From assembly GCA_963650385.1 (NCBI GenBank), contig CAVJLL010000009.1, positions 1 through 64,000 on the forward strand: 64,000 nt of DNA, in the 5' to 3' direction. Position numbers and translations under genes: made by a program. Positions 55,545-64,000 of this stretch are shown in pieces (position 1 is the stretch's first letter; each line of letters begins with the position of its first letter). The stretch is from CAG-791 sp963650385 (GTDB taxonomy: Bacteria; Bacillota; Clostridia; Lachnospirales; Lachnospiraceae). The notes under the pieces are model-generated. The model saw only the letters and a program-made list of their open reading frames with translations. It did not search any database and was not told the origin of the DNA.

Positions 55545-58500
55545 ATGAGTGATGTAAAAAGAGTCTATGTGGAGAAGAAGAAACCCTATGCGGTCAAGGC
55601 TGCGCAGCAGCTGGAAGAGATCAGGGCCTTTCTCGGAGTAGAAGGCATTGAGGGACTGCGGCTTCTGATTCGTTACGATGTGGAGAACATCCGGGAGGAT
55701 GTCTTTGAGACCGCATGCAGATGTGTGTTCTCGGAGCCTCCGGTGGATGATCTGTATCTGGAGTCCTTTGAGGCACCGGAAGGAGCCAGAATTTTTTCTG
55801 TAGAAGCGCTTCCCGGTCAGTTTGACCAGAGAGCCGATTCTGCCGTGCAGTGCATTCAGCTGCTGAACCCCGATTCGCATGTCATTATCAAGACGGCAGA
55901 GACCTATGTCCTGACCGGAGACATTTCCGATGCGGACTTTGAACGCATCAAATCCAATCTGATCAATCCGGTGGATTCCCGCGAGACCGGCATGGAGAAG
56001 CCGGAAACGCTGGCGGCTGAGTACCAGGAAGCGCCGGACGTCGTTGTTTTCGACGGCTTCATTGACAAAGATGAGAAGCTGCTCGAGGAGCTGTATCAGT
56101 CCCTCGGTCTTGCCATGACCTTTGCAGACTTTAAGCTGATTCAGGATTATTTCAGCGGACGCTTTGACGGCGCCATCCGCCGCGATCCCACGATGACCGA
56201 GATCCGCGTGCTGGATACCTACTGGTCGGATCACTGCCGGCACACCACATTCTCTACCGAGCTTCGCAATGTTACCTTTGCGGACGGCTACTACAAGGTT
56301 CCGATGGAGACCTCCTTCCAGAGCTATCAGGACACGCGGGCAGAGATGTATGAGAACCGCCCGGACAAGTATCCCTGCCTCATGGATCTTGCCATTATCG
56401 GCGTGAAGAAGCTGAAGGCGGAAGGGAAGCTGACCGATCAGGAGGAGTCGGAGGAGAACAATGCCTGCACGGTGGTCATCCCGGTTGAGGTGGATTACGG
56501 AGAAGGCCCGGTGCAGGAGGAGTGGCTCCTGTTTTTCAAAAATGAGACGCACAACCATCCGACGGAGATCGAGCCCTTCGGCGGTGCGGCAACGTGCCTT
56601 GGCGGCGCCATCCGCGATCCGCTGTCCGGACGCGGCTATGTGTACCAGGCAATGCGCGTAACCGGTGCGGCAGATCCCACGGTTCCCGTTTCACAGACGC
56701 TGGAGGGAAAGCTCCCGCAGAAGAAGCTGTGCCTTGGTGCGGCTCAAGGATATTCGAGCTACGGAAACCAGATCGGTCTGGCAACCGGCGAGGTTAAGGA
56801 AATCTATCACCCGAACTATGTGGCCAAGCGCATGGAGATCGGTGCGGTCATGGGAGCTGCAAGGCGCGCGGATGTCATGCGCAAGAGCAGCGATCCGGGC
56901 GACATCATTATCCTGCTGGGCGGCAGAACCGGACGGGACGGCATGGGCGGTGCCACCGGTTCTTCCAAGAAGCATACCGAGAAATCCCTCGAGTCGTGCG
57001 GTGCGGAGGTCCAGAAGGGAAATGCGCCGACCGAGCGCAAGCTCCAGAGACTGTTCCGCCGGCCGGAGGTTTCCCGTCTGATCAAGAAGTGCAACGACTT
57101 CGGCGCGGGCGGTGTTTCGGTTGCCATCGGAGAGCTTGCAGCCGGCCTTAATGTGAATCTGGATCTGGTTCCGAAGAAGTACGAGGGACTGGACGGCACA
57201 GAGCTTGCCATCTCGGAGTCGCAGGAGCGCATGGCAGTTGTTGTTGCGCCAAAGGACAAGGATGAATTCTTAAAATATGCGGCTGAGGAGAACCTGGAGG
57301 CAACCCCGGTTGCAGAGGTTACCGAGAAGCCGAATCTGGTCCTGAACTGGAGAGGAAAGGCCATTGTTGACATCTCCCGTGCGTTCCTGGATACAAACGG
57401 AGCACACCAGGAGACAGACGTTGCAGTGGATGCACCTTCCGAGGAGGACAATTACCTTCGTAAAATTGCATCGGAAAAGGCCGCAGAGATTCTGGAGAGG
57501 CTTCCGGAGAATACAGAGGACGGCCAGGCCTTTGCAGATGCCTTTGTAAAGGAGCTGGGAGATCTGAACGTCTGCTCGCAGAAGGGCCTTGTGGAGCGCT
57601 TTGACTCCTCCATCGGTGCCGGCACGGTGACCATGCCGTACGGCGGTCAGTATCAGCTGACAGAGACGCAGTCAATGGTGGCCAAGCTTCCGGTTCTGGG
57701 CGGCAAGACCAGTACCGTAACGATGATGAGCTACGGCTTTGATCCGTACCTGTCCAGCTGGAGCCCGTACCACGGAGCCATTTATGCCGTGACGCAGTCC
57801 GTGGCGAAGATCATCGCCGGCGGCGGCAGCTACGACACGCTGCATTTCACGTTCCAGGAGTTCTTCCGCAGAATGAGCAGGGATCCGAAGCGCTGGAGCC
57901 AGCCGTTTGCGGCCCTTCTGGGTGCCTATGATGCACAGCTTGGGTACGGCATTGCCTCCATCGGCGGCAAGGACTCCATGTCCGGAACCTACGAGGACAG
58001 AGGCAAGGACATTGATGTTCCGCCGACGCTCGTATCCTTTGCCGTGGATGTGGCCGAGCAGGAGGACATTGTGACGCCGGAGCTCAAGGAAGCCGGAAAT
58101 GTCCTGGTGCAGTTCCACATTGAAAAAGACGAATACGATATCCCGGTCTACGACGCGGTAATCGATCTGTACAAAAAGATTACGGGGCTCCTTCGCTCCG
58201 GCATTGCGGTTTCCGGCTATGCGCTGGACTGCTACGGCGCGGCAGCCGCGGCAGCGAAGATGGCATTCGGAAATCACCTTGGCGTGAAGTTCAGCGAAGA
58301 GCTTCCTGTCCGTGCCTTCTTTGAGAACGGAATGGGCGACATCCTTCTGGAGATCCGTGCCGAGGAGCTCACTGTGTTGGAGGATCTTGAGGATGTAGAC
58401 TACGACATCATCGGCACGGTGACCGGTGAGAACGACGGCTTTGAGTATGCCGGCGTCACGGTCGGAAGTGAGGACGCGCTCAAGGCCTGGAAGGGCACGC

Positions 58501-59399
58501 TGGAGAGCGTATTCCCGACCGTTGCCGTGAAGGGTCAGGAGCCGGTGGAGACGCCGCTCTATCATGCGGATTCGATTTATGTCTGCCCGCACAAGCTGGG
58601 ACAGCCGACGGTATTCATTCCGGTGCTGCCCGGCACGAACTGCGAGTACGACTCGGCCGCTGCCTTTGAAAAGGCCGGAGCAAGAGCGGATGTTCATGTA
58701 TTCCGCAACATTACGCCGGAGGGCATCCGCGAGTCCGTAGAGGAATTCCGGACAGCCATTGAGAAGGCCCAGATGATCATGTTCCCGGGCGGCTTCTCTG
58801 CCGGCGATGAGCCGGACGGCAGCGCCAAGTTCTTCGCTACGAGCTTCCGGAATGAGAGAATCGCGGAGGCGGTCACAGAGCTTCTGAATGAGAGAGATGG
58901 TCTGGTGCTGGGCATCTGCAACGGCTTCCAGGCACTGATCAAGCTGGGCCTGGTGCCGAACGGCGCACTGACCGGACAGAACGAGGATTCACCGACGCTG
59001 ACGTTCAATACCATTGGACGCCACATTTCCAAGGAGGCCTACATCAAGGTCGTCAGCAACAAGTCCCCCTGGCTGCAGGGTGCATCGCTTGGCGGTGTGT
59101 ATGTGAACCCGGCATCCCACGGCGAGGGACGCTTCGTTGCACCCAGACAGTGGCTGGACAAGCTCTTTGCAAACGGGCAGGTTGCAACGCAGTACTGCGA
59201 TCCGGCCGGCGCTGTTACCATGGATGAGGAGTGGAACATCAACGGCTCCTACTGTGCAGTGGAGGGCATCACCAGCCCGGACGGAAGAGTCCTGGGTAAG
59301 ATGTGCCATGCAGAGCGTATCGGAGACCATGTGGCAATGAACATCGCGGGCGAGCAGGATCTTCGGATCTTCGAGAGCGGCGTAAACTATTTCCGGTAA
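55545..59399 (+). CDS. purL: Phosphoribosylformylglycinamidine synthase, single-chain
   Basis: The 1284-residue enzyme contains all parts of large PurL: N-terminal PurS-like region, the FGAM synthase core with DTYWSDHCRHTTF, FKNETHNHPTEIEPFGGAATCLGGAIRD and GGRTGRDGMGGATGSSK, a second AIR-synthase-like half, and a C-terminal glutamine amidotransferase with nucleophile Cys in GICNGFQAL, MFPGGFSAGDE and a His/Glu pair near the end. It converts FGAR to FGAM, the PurM substrate. AAGGAGACAGCAGGA fixes the ATG at 55545. Separate purS/purQ genes are not needed. Confidence 0.96.
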   Translation: MSDVKRVYVEKKKPYAVKAAQQLEEIRAFLGVEGIEGLRLLIRYDVENIREDVFETACRCVFSEPPVDDLYLESFEAPEGARIFSVEALPGQFDQRADSAVQCIQLLNPDSHVIIKTAETYVLTGDISDADFERIKSNLINPVDSRETGMEKPETLAAEYQEAPDVVVFDGFIDKDEKLLEELYQSLGLAMTFADFKLIQDYFSGRFDGAIRRDPTMTEIRVLDTYWSDHCRHTTFSTELRNVTFADGYYKVPMETSFQSYQDTRAEMYENRPDKYPCLMDLAIIGVKKLKAEGKLTDQEESEENNACTVVIPVEVDYGEGPVQEEWLLFFKNETHNHPTEIEPFGGAATCLGGAIRDPLSGRGYVYQAMRVTGAADPTVPVSQTLEGKLPQKKLCLGAAQGYSSYGNQIGLATGEVKEIYHPNYVAKRMEIGAVMGAARRADVMRKSSDPGDIIILLGGRTGRDGMGGATGSSKKHTEKSLESCGAEVQKGNAPTERKLQRLFRRPEVSRLIKKCNDFGAGGVSVAIGELAAGLNVNLDLVPKKYEGLDGTELAISESQERMAVVVAPKDKDEFLKYAAEENLEATPVAEVTEKPNLVLNWRGKAIVDISRAFLDTNGAHQETDVAVDAPSEEDNYLRKIASEKAAEILERLPENTEDGQAFADAFVKELGDLNVCSQKGLVERFDSSIGAGTVTMPYGGQYQLTETQSMVAKLPVLGGKTSTVTMMSYGFDPYLSSWSPYHGAIYAVTQSVAKIIAGGGSYDTLHFTFQEFFRRMSRDPKRWSQPFAALLGAYDAQLGYGIASIGGKDSMSGTYEDRGKDIDVPPTLVSFAVDVAEQEDIVTPELKEAGNVLVQFHIEKDEYDIPVYDAVIDLYKKITGLLRSGIAVSGYALDCYGAAAAAAKMAFGNHLGVKFSEELPVRAFFENGMGDILLEIRAEELTVLEDLEDVDYDIIGTVTGENDGFEYAGVTVGSEDALKAWKGTLESVFPTVAVKGQEPVETPLYHADSIYVCPHKLGQPTVFIPVLPGTNCEYDSAAAFEKAGARADVHVFRNITPEGIRESVEEFRTAIEKAQMIMFPGGFSAGDEPDGSAKFFATSFRNERIAEAVTELLNERDGLVLGICNGFQALIKLGLVPNGALTGQNEDSPTLTFNTIGRHISKEAYIKVVSNKSPWLQGASLGGVYVNPASHGEGRFVAPRQWLDKLFANGQVATQYCDPAGAVTMDEEWNINGSYCAVEGITSPDGRVLGKMCHAERIGDHVAMNIAGEQDLRIFESGVNYFR

Positions 59400-59406
59400 A
59401 AAGGGA

Positions 59407-59450
59407 AGCTGCGCAGCAGCGATTTTGCGAACGGGCTCTGCGCAGTTACC
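59407..59450. repeat. Dispersed repeat family 1 before carA
   Basis: AGCTGCGCAGCAGCGATTTT, then GCGAACGGGCTCTGCGCAG and TTACC. CTGCGCAG occurs at both ends. It aligns with the copies at 29187 and 44578. Confidence 0.6.
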
Positions 59451-59474
59451 AGCATTTAGAAGGGACAGTATAGA

Positions 59475-60710
59475 ATGAAGGCATTTTTGATTCTGGAGGA
59501 TGGGACAGTTTTTGCCGGAACGTCCTTTGGGGCCGTCAAAGAGGTGATCAGTGAGATCGTATTCAACACCTCCATGGCAGGCTATCCGGAGGTTCTGACG
59601 GATCCGAGCTATGCGGGACAGGCTGTCTGCATGACGTATCCGCTGATCGGCAATTACGGCGTCTGCCTGGAGGATATGGAGTCGGAGCGGCCCTGGCCGG
59701 ATGCACTGATCGTGCGCGAGGCATGCCACATGCCCTCCAATTTCCGAAGCGACGAATCCCTGGACGCATTCATGAAGCAGTATGACATTCCGGGCATCGC
59801 GGATATCGACACCCGTGCGCTCACCAAGCTCCTTCGTGAGCACGGCACGATGAACGGCATGATTACGACCGATGAGCACTATGACCTGAACATCATCCTG
59901 CCGCAGCTCCACAAATACACCTGCGGCAAGGTGGTTCTGAAGGTGACCTGCAAGGAAAAATATACGGTACCCGGCGCACGGGATCTTGCAGAAAACGGGC
60001 CGCTCTCCGGCCATGCATCCTTCGATGCGGCAGCCTTTGAGCGCTGCAAAGAAGGCGATGTCTCCTGCAAGGAGAAGCGCCCGAGCCTCGTAAGAGAGTT
60101 AAACGGCGCAGGACTTCGCATCGCGCTTCTGGATGTCGGACTTAAGAAAAATATCGTGCGCAGCCTTACCATGCGCGGCTGCGATGTGACGGTTTATCCG
60201 GCACTGACATCAGCAGAGGAGATTCTGGCCGATGCACCGGACGGCATCATGATTTCCAACGGACCGGGAGATCCGAAGGAGTGCACCTCGATCATTGCGG
60301 AGGTCCGCAAGCTCTATGAGAGCGGCGTGCCGATTTTCGCAATCTGCCTCGGACACCAGCTGATGGCGCTGGCAACCGGAAGCGACACCTACAAGCTCAA
60401 ATACGGTCACCGCGGCGGAAACCATCCGGTGAAGGACTTAACGACCGGCAGAGTTTATATTTCTTCGCAGAATCACGGCTATGCGGTTGACGAGTCATCG
60501 GTGAATCCGGAGATTGCACAGCCTCTGTTCTCCAACGTCAATGACGGGACCAATGAGGGCCTCCTGTACAGGAACAAGAACATCTTTACGGTGCAGTTCC
60601 ACCCGGAGGCTTGCCCCGGACCGCAGGATTCCGGATTCCTTTTTGACCGGTTTATCAGCAACATTCGAAACGGCCGCAATACGGCAGCCGGAGAAAAGGA
60701 GGCCGAGTAA
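59475..60710 (+). CDS. carA: Carbamoyl-phosphate synthase small subunit
   Basis: The 411-residue protein has the CarA N-terminal domain (AFLILEDGTVFAG, YPLIGNYGV) and the class I amidotransferase with the catalytic Cys in FAICLGHQLMALA, GGNHPV, and the His-Glu pair in QFHPEACPGPQDS. Some positions differ from the E. coli type but the triad is intact. It hands ammonia from glutamine to CarB. AGAAGGGACAG precedes the start; carB begins two bases after its stop. Confidence 0.96.
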   Translation: MKAFLILEDGTVFAGTSFGAVKEVISEIVFNTSMAGYPEVLTDPSYAGQAVCMTYPLIGNYGVCLEDMESERPWPDALIVREACHMPSNFRSDESLDAFMKQYDIPGIADIDTRALTKLLREHGTMNGMITTDEHYDLNIILPQLHKYTCGKVVLKVTCKEKYTVPGARDLAENGPLSGHASFDAAAFERCKEGDVSCKEKRPSLVRELNGAGLRIALLDVGLKKNIVRSLTMRGCDVTVYPALTSAEEILADAPDGIMISNGPGDPKECTSIIAEVRKLYESGVPIFAICLGHQLMALATGSDTYKLKYGHRGGNHPVKDLTTGRVYISSQNHGYAVDESSVNPEIAQPLFSNVNDGTNEGLLYRNKNIFTVQFHPEACPGPQDSGFLFDRFISNIRNGRNTAAGEKEAE

Positions 60711-60712
60711 TT

Positions 60713-63700
60713 ATGCCAAAGAGACAGGACGTTAAAAAGGTAATGGTAATCGGCTCCGGCCCCATCGTCATCGGACAGGCTGCAGAGTTCGATTATGCCG
60801 GCACACAGGCCTGCCGCTCTCTGAAGGAGGAGGGCGTGGAGGTTTGTCTGGTCAATTCCAACCCGGCAACCATCATGACCGATAAGGACATTGCGGATGA
60901 GGTTTACATTGAGCCCTTAAACGCAAAGGTTCTGGAGAAAATCATTGAAAAGGAGAAGCCGGACTCCATTCTGCCGACCCTGGGCGGCCAGGCAGGACTG
61001 AACCTTGGCATGGAGCTGGCAGAATCCGGATTTCTGGATGCACACGGCGTGAAGCTCCTGGGAACCACGGCACTTACCATCAAAAAGGCGGAAGACCGTG
61101 AGATGTTCAAGGAGACGATGGAGAAGATCGGTGAGCCGGTCGCTGCCTCCGAGGTCGTGGAGAACGTGGAGGACGGTGTTGCCTTTGCTGAGAAGATCGG
61201 CTTCCCGGTGGTTCTGCGCCCTGCTTATACGCTGGGCGGCTCCGGCGGCGGCATTGCACACAATACGGCTGAGCTGCGCAAGATTCTCGAAAACGGCCTG
61301 CGCCTTTCCCGTGTGGGGCAGGTGCTGGTGGAGCGCTGCATCTCCGGATGGAAGGAAATCGAGTATGAGGTGATGCGCGACGGCGCAGGCAACTGCATCA
61401 CGGTCTGCAACATGGAAAACATCGATCCCGTCGGTGTACATACGGGCGATTCCATTGTAGTGGCTCCCTCCCAGACGCTCTCGGACAAGGAATACCAGAT
61501 GCTGCGTACGGCGGCATTGAACATCATCGATGAGCTGCAGATCACCGGCGGCTGCAACGTGCAGTTCGCGCTGCACCCGACCAGCTTTGAGTATTGCGTC
61601 ATCGAGGTCAATCCCCGTGTATCCCGCTCCTCTGCACTGGCTTCGAAGGCAACCGGCTATCCGATTGCAAAGGTCGCGGCGAAGATCGCACTGGGCTTTA
61701 CGCTGGATGAGATCAAGAACGCGGTTACCGGCAAAACCTACGCATCGTTTGAGCCGACGCTGGACTACTGCGTGGTGAAGTTCCCGCGCCTTCCGTTTGA
61801 CAAATTCATCCACGCCAAGAGAACGCTGACCACCCAGATGAAGGCAACCGGCGAGGTGATGAGCATCTGCACCAGCTTTGAGGGCGGTCTGATGAAGGCA
61901 CTGCGCTCTTTGGAGCAGCATGTGGATGCACTGGACAGCTATGACTTCAGCCATCTGTCCAAGGAGGAGCTGTTCGTCCGCCTGACCGTTGTGGACGATC
62001 AGAGAATCTGGGTGATCGCTGAGGCTCTGCGTAAGGGTATTTCCCGCCAGACCATTCATGAGATCACCATGGTGGACGAGTGGTTCATCGACAAGATACA
62101 CAACCTGGTCCGCATGGAGGAGAGAATCAAAAAGGAGCCGCTGACTACAGAGCTTCTGGCGGAAGCCAAGCGCATGGAATTCCCGGATACCGTCATTGCC
62201 CGCTGGACCGGGAAGACGGAGAAGGAGATCGCGCAGCTTCGCTACGACAACGGCATCACGGCCCGCTACAAGATGGTAGATACCTGCGCGGCAGAGTTTG
62301 AGGCGCAGACACCGTATTTTTACTCGGTATACAACACGACGGATACGGACGAAGCAAAGGAAAGGGTTACCGACCGCAAGAAGATTCTGGTGCTGGGCTC
62401 CGGACCGATTCGAATCGGACAGGGCATCGAGTTCGATTACTGCTCCGTGCATGCGACCTGGGCCTTTGCCCGGGAAGGGTATGAGACCATTATCATCAAC
62501 AACAATCCGGAGACGGTTTCCACGGACTTTGACATTGCGGACAAGCTGTACTTTGAGCCGCTGACGCCGGAGGATGTGAAGAACATCGTAGACATTGAGC
62601 ATCCGGACTATGCGGTGGTTCAGTTCGGCGGACAGACAGCCATCAAGCTGACTATGAGCCTGACGCAGATGGGAGTTCCGATTCTCGGAACCGATGCCAA
62701 GGATGTGGATGCAGCCGAGGACCGTGAGATCTTTGATGAGGTTCTCCAGAAGTGTGAGATCAAGCGTGCAGCCGGTGCAACAGTCTACACGGCAGAGGAA
62801 GCTAAGGAAGTGGCACATCGCCTGGGCTATCCGGTTCTGGTTCGTCCCAGCTATGTTCTGGGCGGTCAGGGCATGCAGATTGCCATCTCCGATGAGGAGA
62901 TCGAGCAGTTCATGGCGGTGATCAACCGTTATACGCAGGAGCACCCGATTCTGGTCGACAAGTACCTGCAGGGAACGGAGACCGAGGTGGATGCAGTCTG
63001 CGACGGCGAGAACATCCTGATCCCCGGCATCATGGAGCACATTGAGCGCTCTGGCGTGCACTCCGGCGACTCCATTTCGGTATATCCTTCCCAGTCGCTC
63101 TCCGAGCATGTGAAGGAGACCATCGCAGAATATACGAGACGCCTTGCCAAGGAGCTCCACATTGTCGGTCTGATCAACGTGCAGTTCATTGCCGTCGGCG
63201 AGGAGGTTTATATCATCGAGGCGAATCCCCGTTCCTCCCGTACCGTGCCGTACATCAGCAAGGTTACCGGCATTCCGATCGTGGACCTTGCGGCAAAGTG
63301 CATGCTGGGCTACAAGCTGACGGATCTTGGCTATGAGCCGGGACTTCAGAAGGAGGCCGGCACCATTGCCATCAAGATGCCCGTATTCTCCACGGAGAAG
63401 ATCCGCGGAGCAGAGATCTCGGTTGGACCGGAAATGAAGTCGACCGGCGAGTGCCTGGGCATTTCGAAGGACTTCAATGAAGCGCTGTACAAGGCCTTCA
63501 TGGGCTCAGGTGTCAGCCTTCCCCGACACAAGCAGATGATCATCACGGTCAAGGATGCGGACAAGGGTGAGATCATCGACATCGCAAGACGCTACGAGAA
63601 GCTGGGCTATATCATCTATTCCACAAGGCGTACCGCAGAGACGCTTCAGGAAAACGGCATTCGCTGCAGAAAGGTTAACCGAATCGGTCAAGAGTCTCCG

Positions 63701-63922
63701 ACGGTTATGGATCTGCTCCTCGGCCACAAGATCGACCTTGTTATCGATACGCCGACCCAGGGCCACGATAAGAACCGCGACGGCTTCCTGATCCGGCGTA
63801 CAGCCATTGAGACCGGCGTTACGACGATCACGTCGCTGGATACGGCAAAGGCACTGGTATCCTCCCTGGAGCACCAGGAGCAGGAGAAGGATCTGAGCAT
63901 CATTGATATTGTAAAGCTCTGA
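60713..63922 (+). CDS. carB: Carbamoyl-phosphate synthase large subunit
   Basis: The 1069-residue protein has two homologous ATP-grasp halves. The first has VIGSGPIVIGQAAEFDYAGTQACRSL and RPAYTLGGSGGG; the second starts VLGSGPIRIGQGIEFDYCSVH and has RPSYVLGGQGM and EANPRSSRTVPYISK. An MGS-like allosteric domain lies at the end. It makes carbamoyl phosphate for pyrimidines and arginine, fitting the pyrF-pyrE genes 17 kb upstream. AAAAGGAGG at the carA end is its ribosome site. Confidence 0.97.
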   Translation: MPKRQDVKKVMVIGSGPIVIGQAAEFDYAGTQACRSLKEEGVEVCLVNSNPATIMTDKDIADEVYIEPLNAKVLEKIIEKEKPDSILPTLGGQAGLNLGMELAESGFLDAHGVKLLGTTALTIKKAEDREMFKETMEKIGEPVAASEVVENVEDGVAFAEKIGFPVVLRPAYTLGGSGGGIAHNTAELRKILENGLRLSRVGQVLVERCISGWKEIEYEVMRDGAGNCITVCNMENIDPVGVHTGDSIVVAPSQTLSDKEYQMLRTAALNIIDELQITGGCNVQFALHPTSFEYCVIEVNPRVSRSSALASKATGYPIAKVAAKIALGFTLDEIKNAVTGKTYASFEPTLDYCVVKFPRLPFDKFIHAKRTLTTQMKATGEVMSICTSFEGGLMKALRSLEQHVDALDSYDFSHLSKEELFVRLTVVDDQRIWVIAEALRKGISRQTIHEITMVDEWFIDKIHNLVRMEERIKKEPLTTELLAEAKRMEFPDTVIARWTGKTEKEIAQLRYDNGITARYKMVDTCAAEFEAQTPYFYSVYNTTDTDEAKERVTDRKKILVLGSGPIRIGQGIEFDYCSVHATWAFAREGYETIIINNNPETVSTDFDIADKLYFEPLTPEDVKNIVDIEHPDYAVVQFGGQTAIKLTMSLTQMGVPILGTDAKDVDAAEDREIFDEVLQKCEIKRAAGATVYTAEEAKEVAHRLGYPVLVRPSYVLGGQGMQIAISDEEIEQFMAVINRYTQEHPILVDKYLQGTETEVDAVCDGENILIPGIMEHIERSGVHSGDSISVYPSQSLSEHVKETIAEYTRRLAKELHIVGLINVQFIAVGEEVYIIEANPRSSRTVPYISKVTGIPIVDLAAKCMLGYKLTDLGYEPGLQKEAGTIAIKMPVFSTEKIRGAEISVGPEMKSTGECLGISKDFNEALYKAFMGSGVSLPRHKQMIITVKDADKGEIIDIARRYEKLGYIIYSTRRTAETLQENGIRCRKVNRIGQESPTVMDLLLGHKIDLVIDTPTQGHDKNRDGFLIRRTAIETGVTTITSLDTAKALVSSLEHQEQEKDLSIIDIVKL

Positions 63923-63924
63923 TT

Positions 63925-63970
63925 ACGAATGGGCTCTGAAGAGACAATATGTTTAGAGGATTGCGGGAGC
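63925..63970 (+). repeat. Dispersed repeat family 1, long form after carB
   Basis: ACGAATGGGCTCTGAAGAGA, then AGAGGATTGCGGGAGC and a GCGCA/TGCGC hairpin. Near-copy of 39993-40047. It begins three bases after carB stops; the rest of the window to 64000 holds no gene. Confidence 0.6.
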
Positions 63971-64000
63971 GCACAGTGCGCAGCAGTCCGGTATCAGCTG

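Noticed and set aside
60917..63160. Long open frame of 747 codons on the minus strand opposite carB
   Set aside because: It is a shadow of carB codon bias: no ribosome site, no domain likeness, and His/Leu/Arg-rich low-quality protein.
1..64000. CRISPR array or insertion-sequence transposase
   Set aside because: No regularly spaced direct repeats with unique spacers and no transposase-like frame were seen; the only mobile-looking DNA is the small non-coding element at 24557-24642.

Overview
The window reads as one contig segment from a Gram-positive, GC-rich member of the Clostridia, most likely Lachnospiraceae. This is inferred from gene content (single-chain PurL of about 1280 residues, VanZ, long-type PyrF, a DUF6142-like membrane protein, an S1C protease with a Gly/Asn-rich N-terminus), strong AGGAGG ribosome sites and tight ATGA/GTGA overlaps. 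The species cannot be named from sequence alone. Almost all genes lie on the + strand; the exceptions are an AT-richer accessory island (about 24.85-26.95 kb), a MarR/MATE pair and one acetyltransferase.

Region by region. (1) 0.1-14.8 kb: the distal part of a surface/exopolysaccharide locus with an AsnB-type amidotransferase, two fucosyltransferase-family (GT11) proteins (one fused to a GT2 domain), a Wzy-like polymerase, the polyprenyl glycosylphosphotransferase that starts the repeat unit, GT4 and GT2 enzymes, a pyruvyltransferase, a flippase and an unexpected GH88/GH105-like hydrolase. (2) 14.9-20.3 kb: trpS, galE, a small conserved protein and an MBOAT plus SGNH/DHHW pair expected to acylate an envelope glycan. 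(3) 20.5-24.5 kb: the type IV pilus motor genes pilB, pilT and pilC. (4) 24.5-27.2 kb: a nested palindromic repeat, tRNA-Pro, and then a minus-strand island with a hicA-hicB-secB-like toxin-antitoxin-chaperone module, a broken NYN-nuclease gene preceded by a candidate small RNA, and a membrane zinc-ribbon protein. (5) 27.2-31.5 kb: marR-MATE, htrA and a serine-acetyltransferase-like gene. (6) 32.0-35.2 kb: an adenylation enzyme, a PLP fold-III decarboxylase and a carrier protein, an architecture suggesting aminoacyl-carrier decarboxylation. (7) 35.3-42.4 kb: valS, a small 58-residue gene missed by length filters, a zinc-ribbon/TPR membrane protein, an EamA exporter and a TPR lipoprotein. (8) 42.6-48.3 kb: pyrF-pyrE and purE-purM-purN-purD. 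(9) 48.5-54.9 kb: an SH3-domain membrane protein, then gntR-clpC-radA-vanZ, with a 39-bp perfect inverted repeat over the gntR promoter. (10) 55.1-63.9 kb: tRNA-Trp, purL, carA and carB.

The sections at 42.6-48.3 and 55.5-63.9 kb together supply much of de novo pyrimidine and purine synthesis. The most notable observations are the HicAB-SecB-like module, the candidate sRNA next to an NYN remnant, the adenylation/decarboxylase/carrier trio, 11-bp-phased NNCACA repeats shared by htrA and that trio, and two families of dispersed palindromic intergenic repeats, one copy of which is nested inside another with an 8-9 bp target duplication. All calls were made by reading the sequence; no database search was run.
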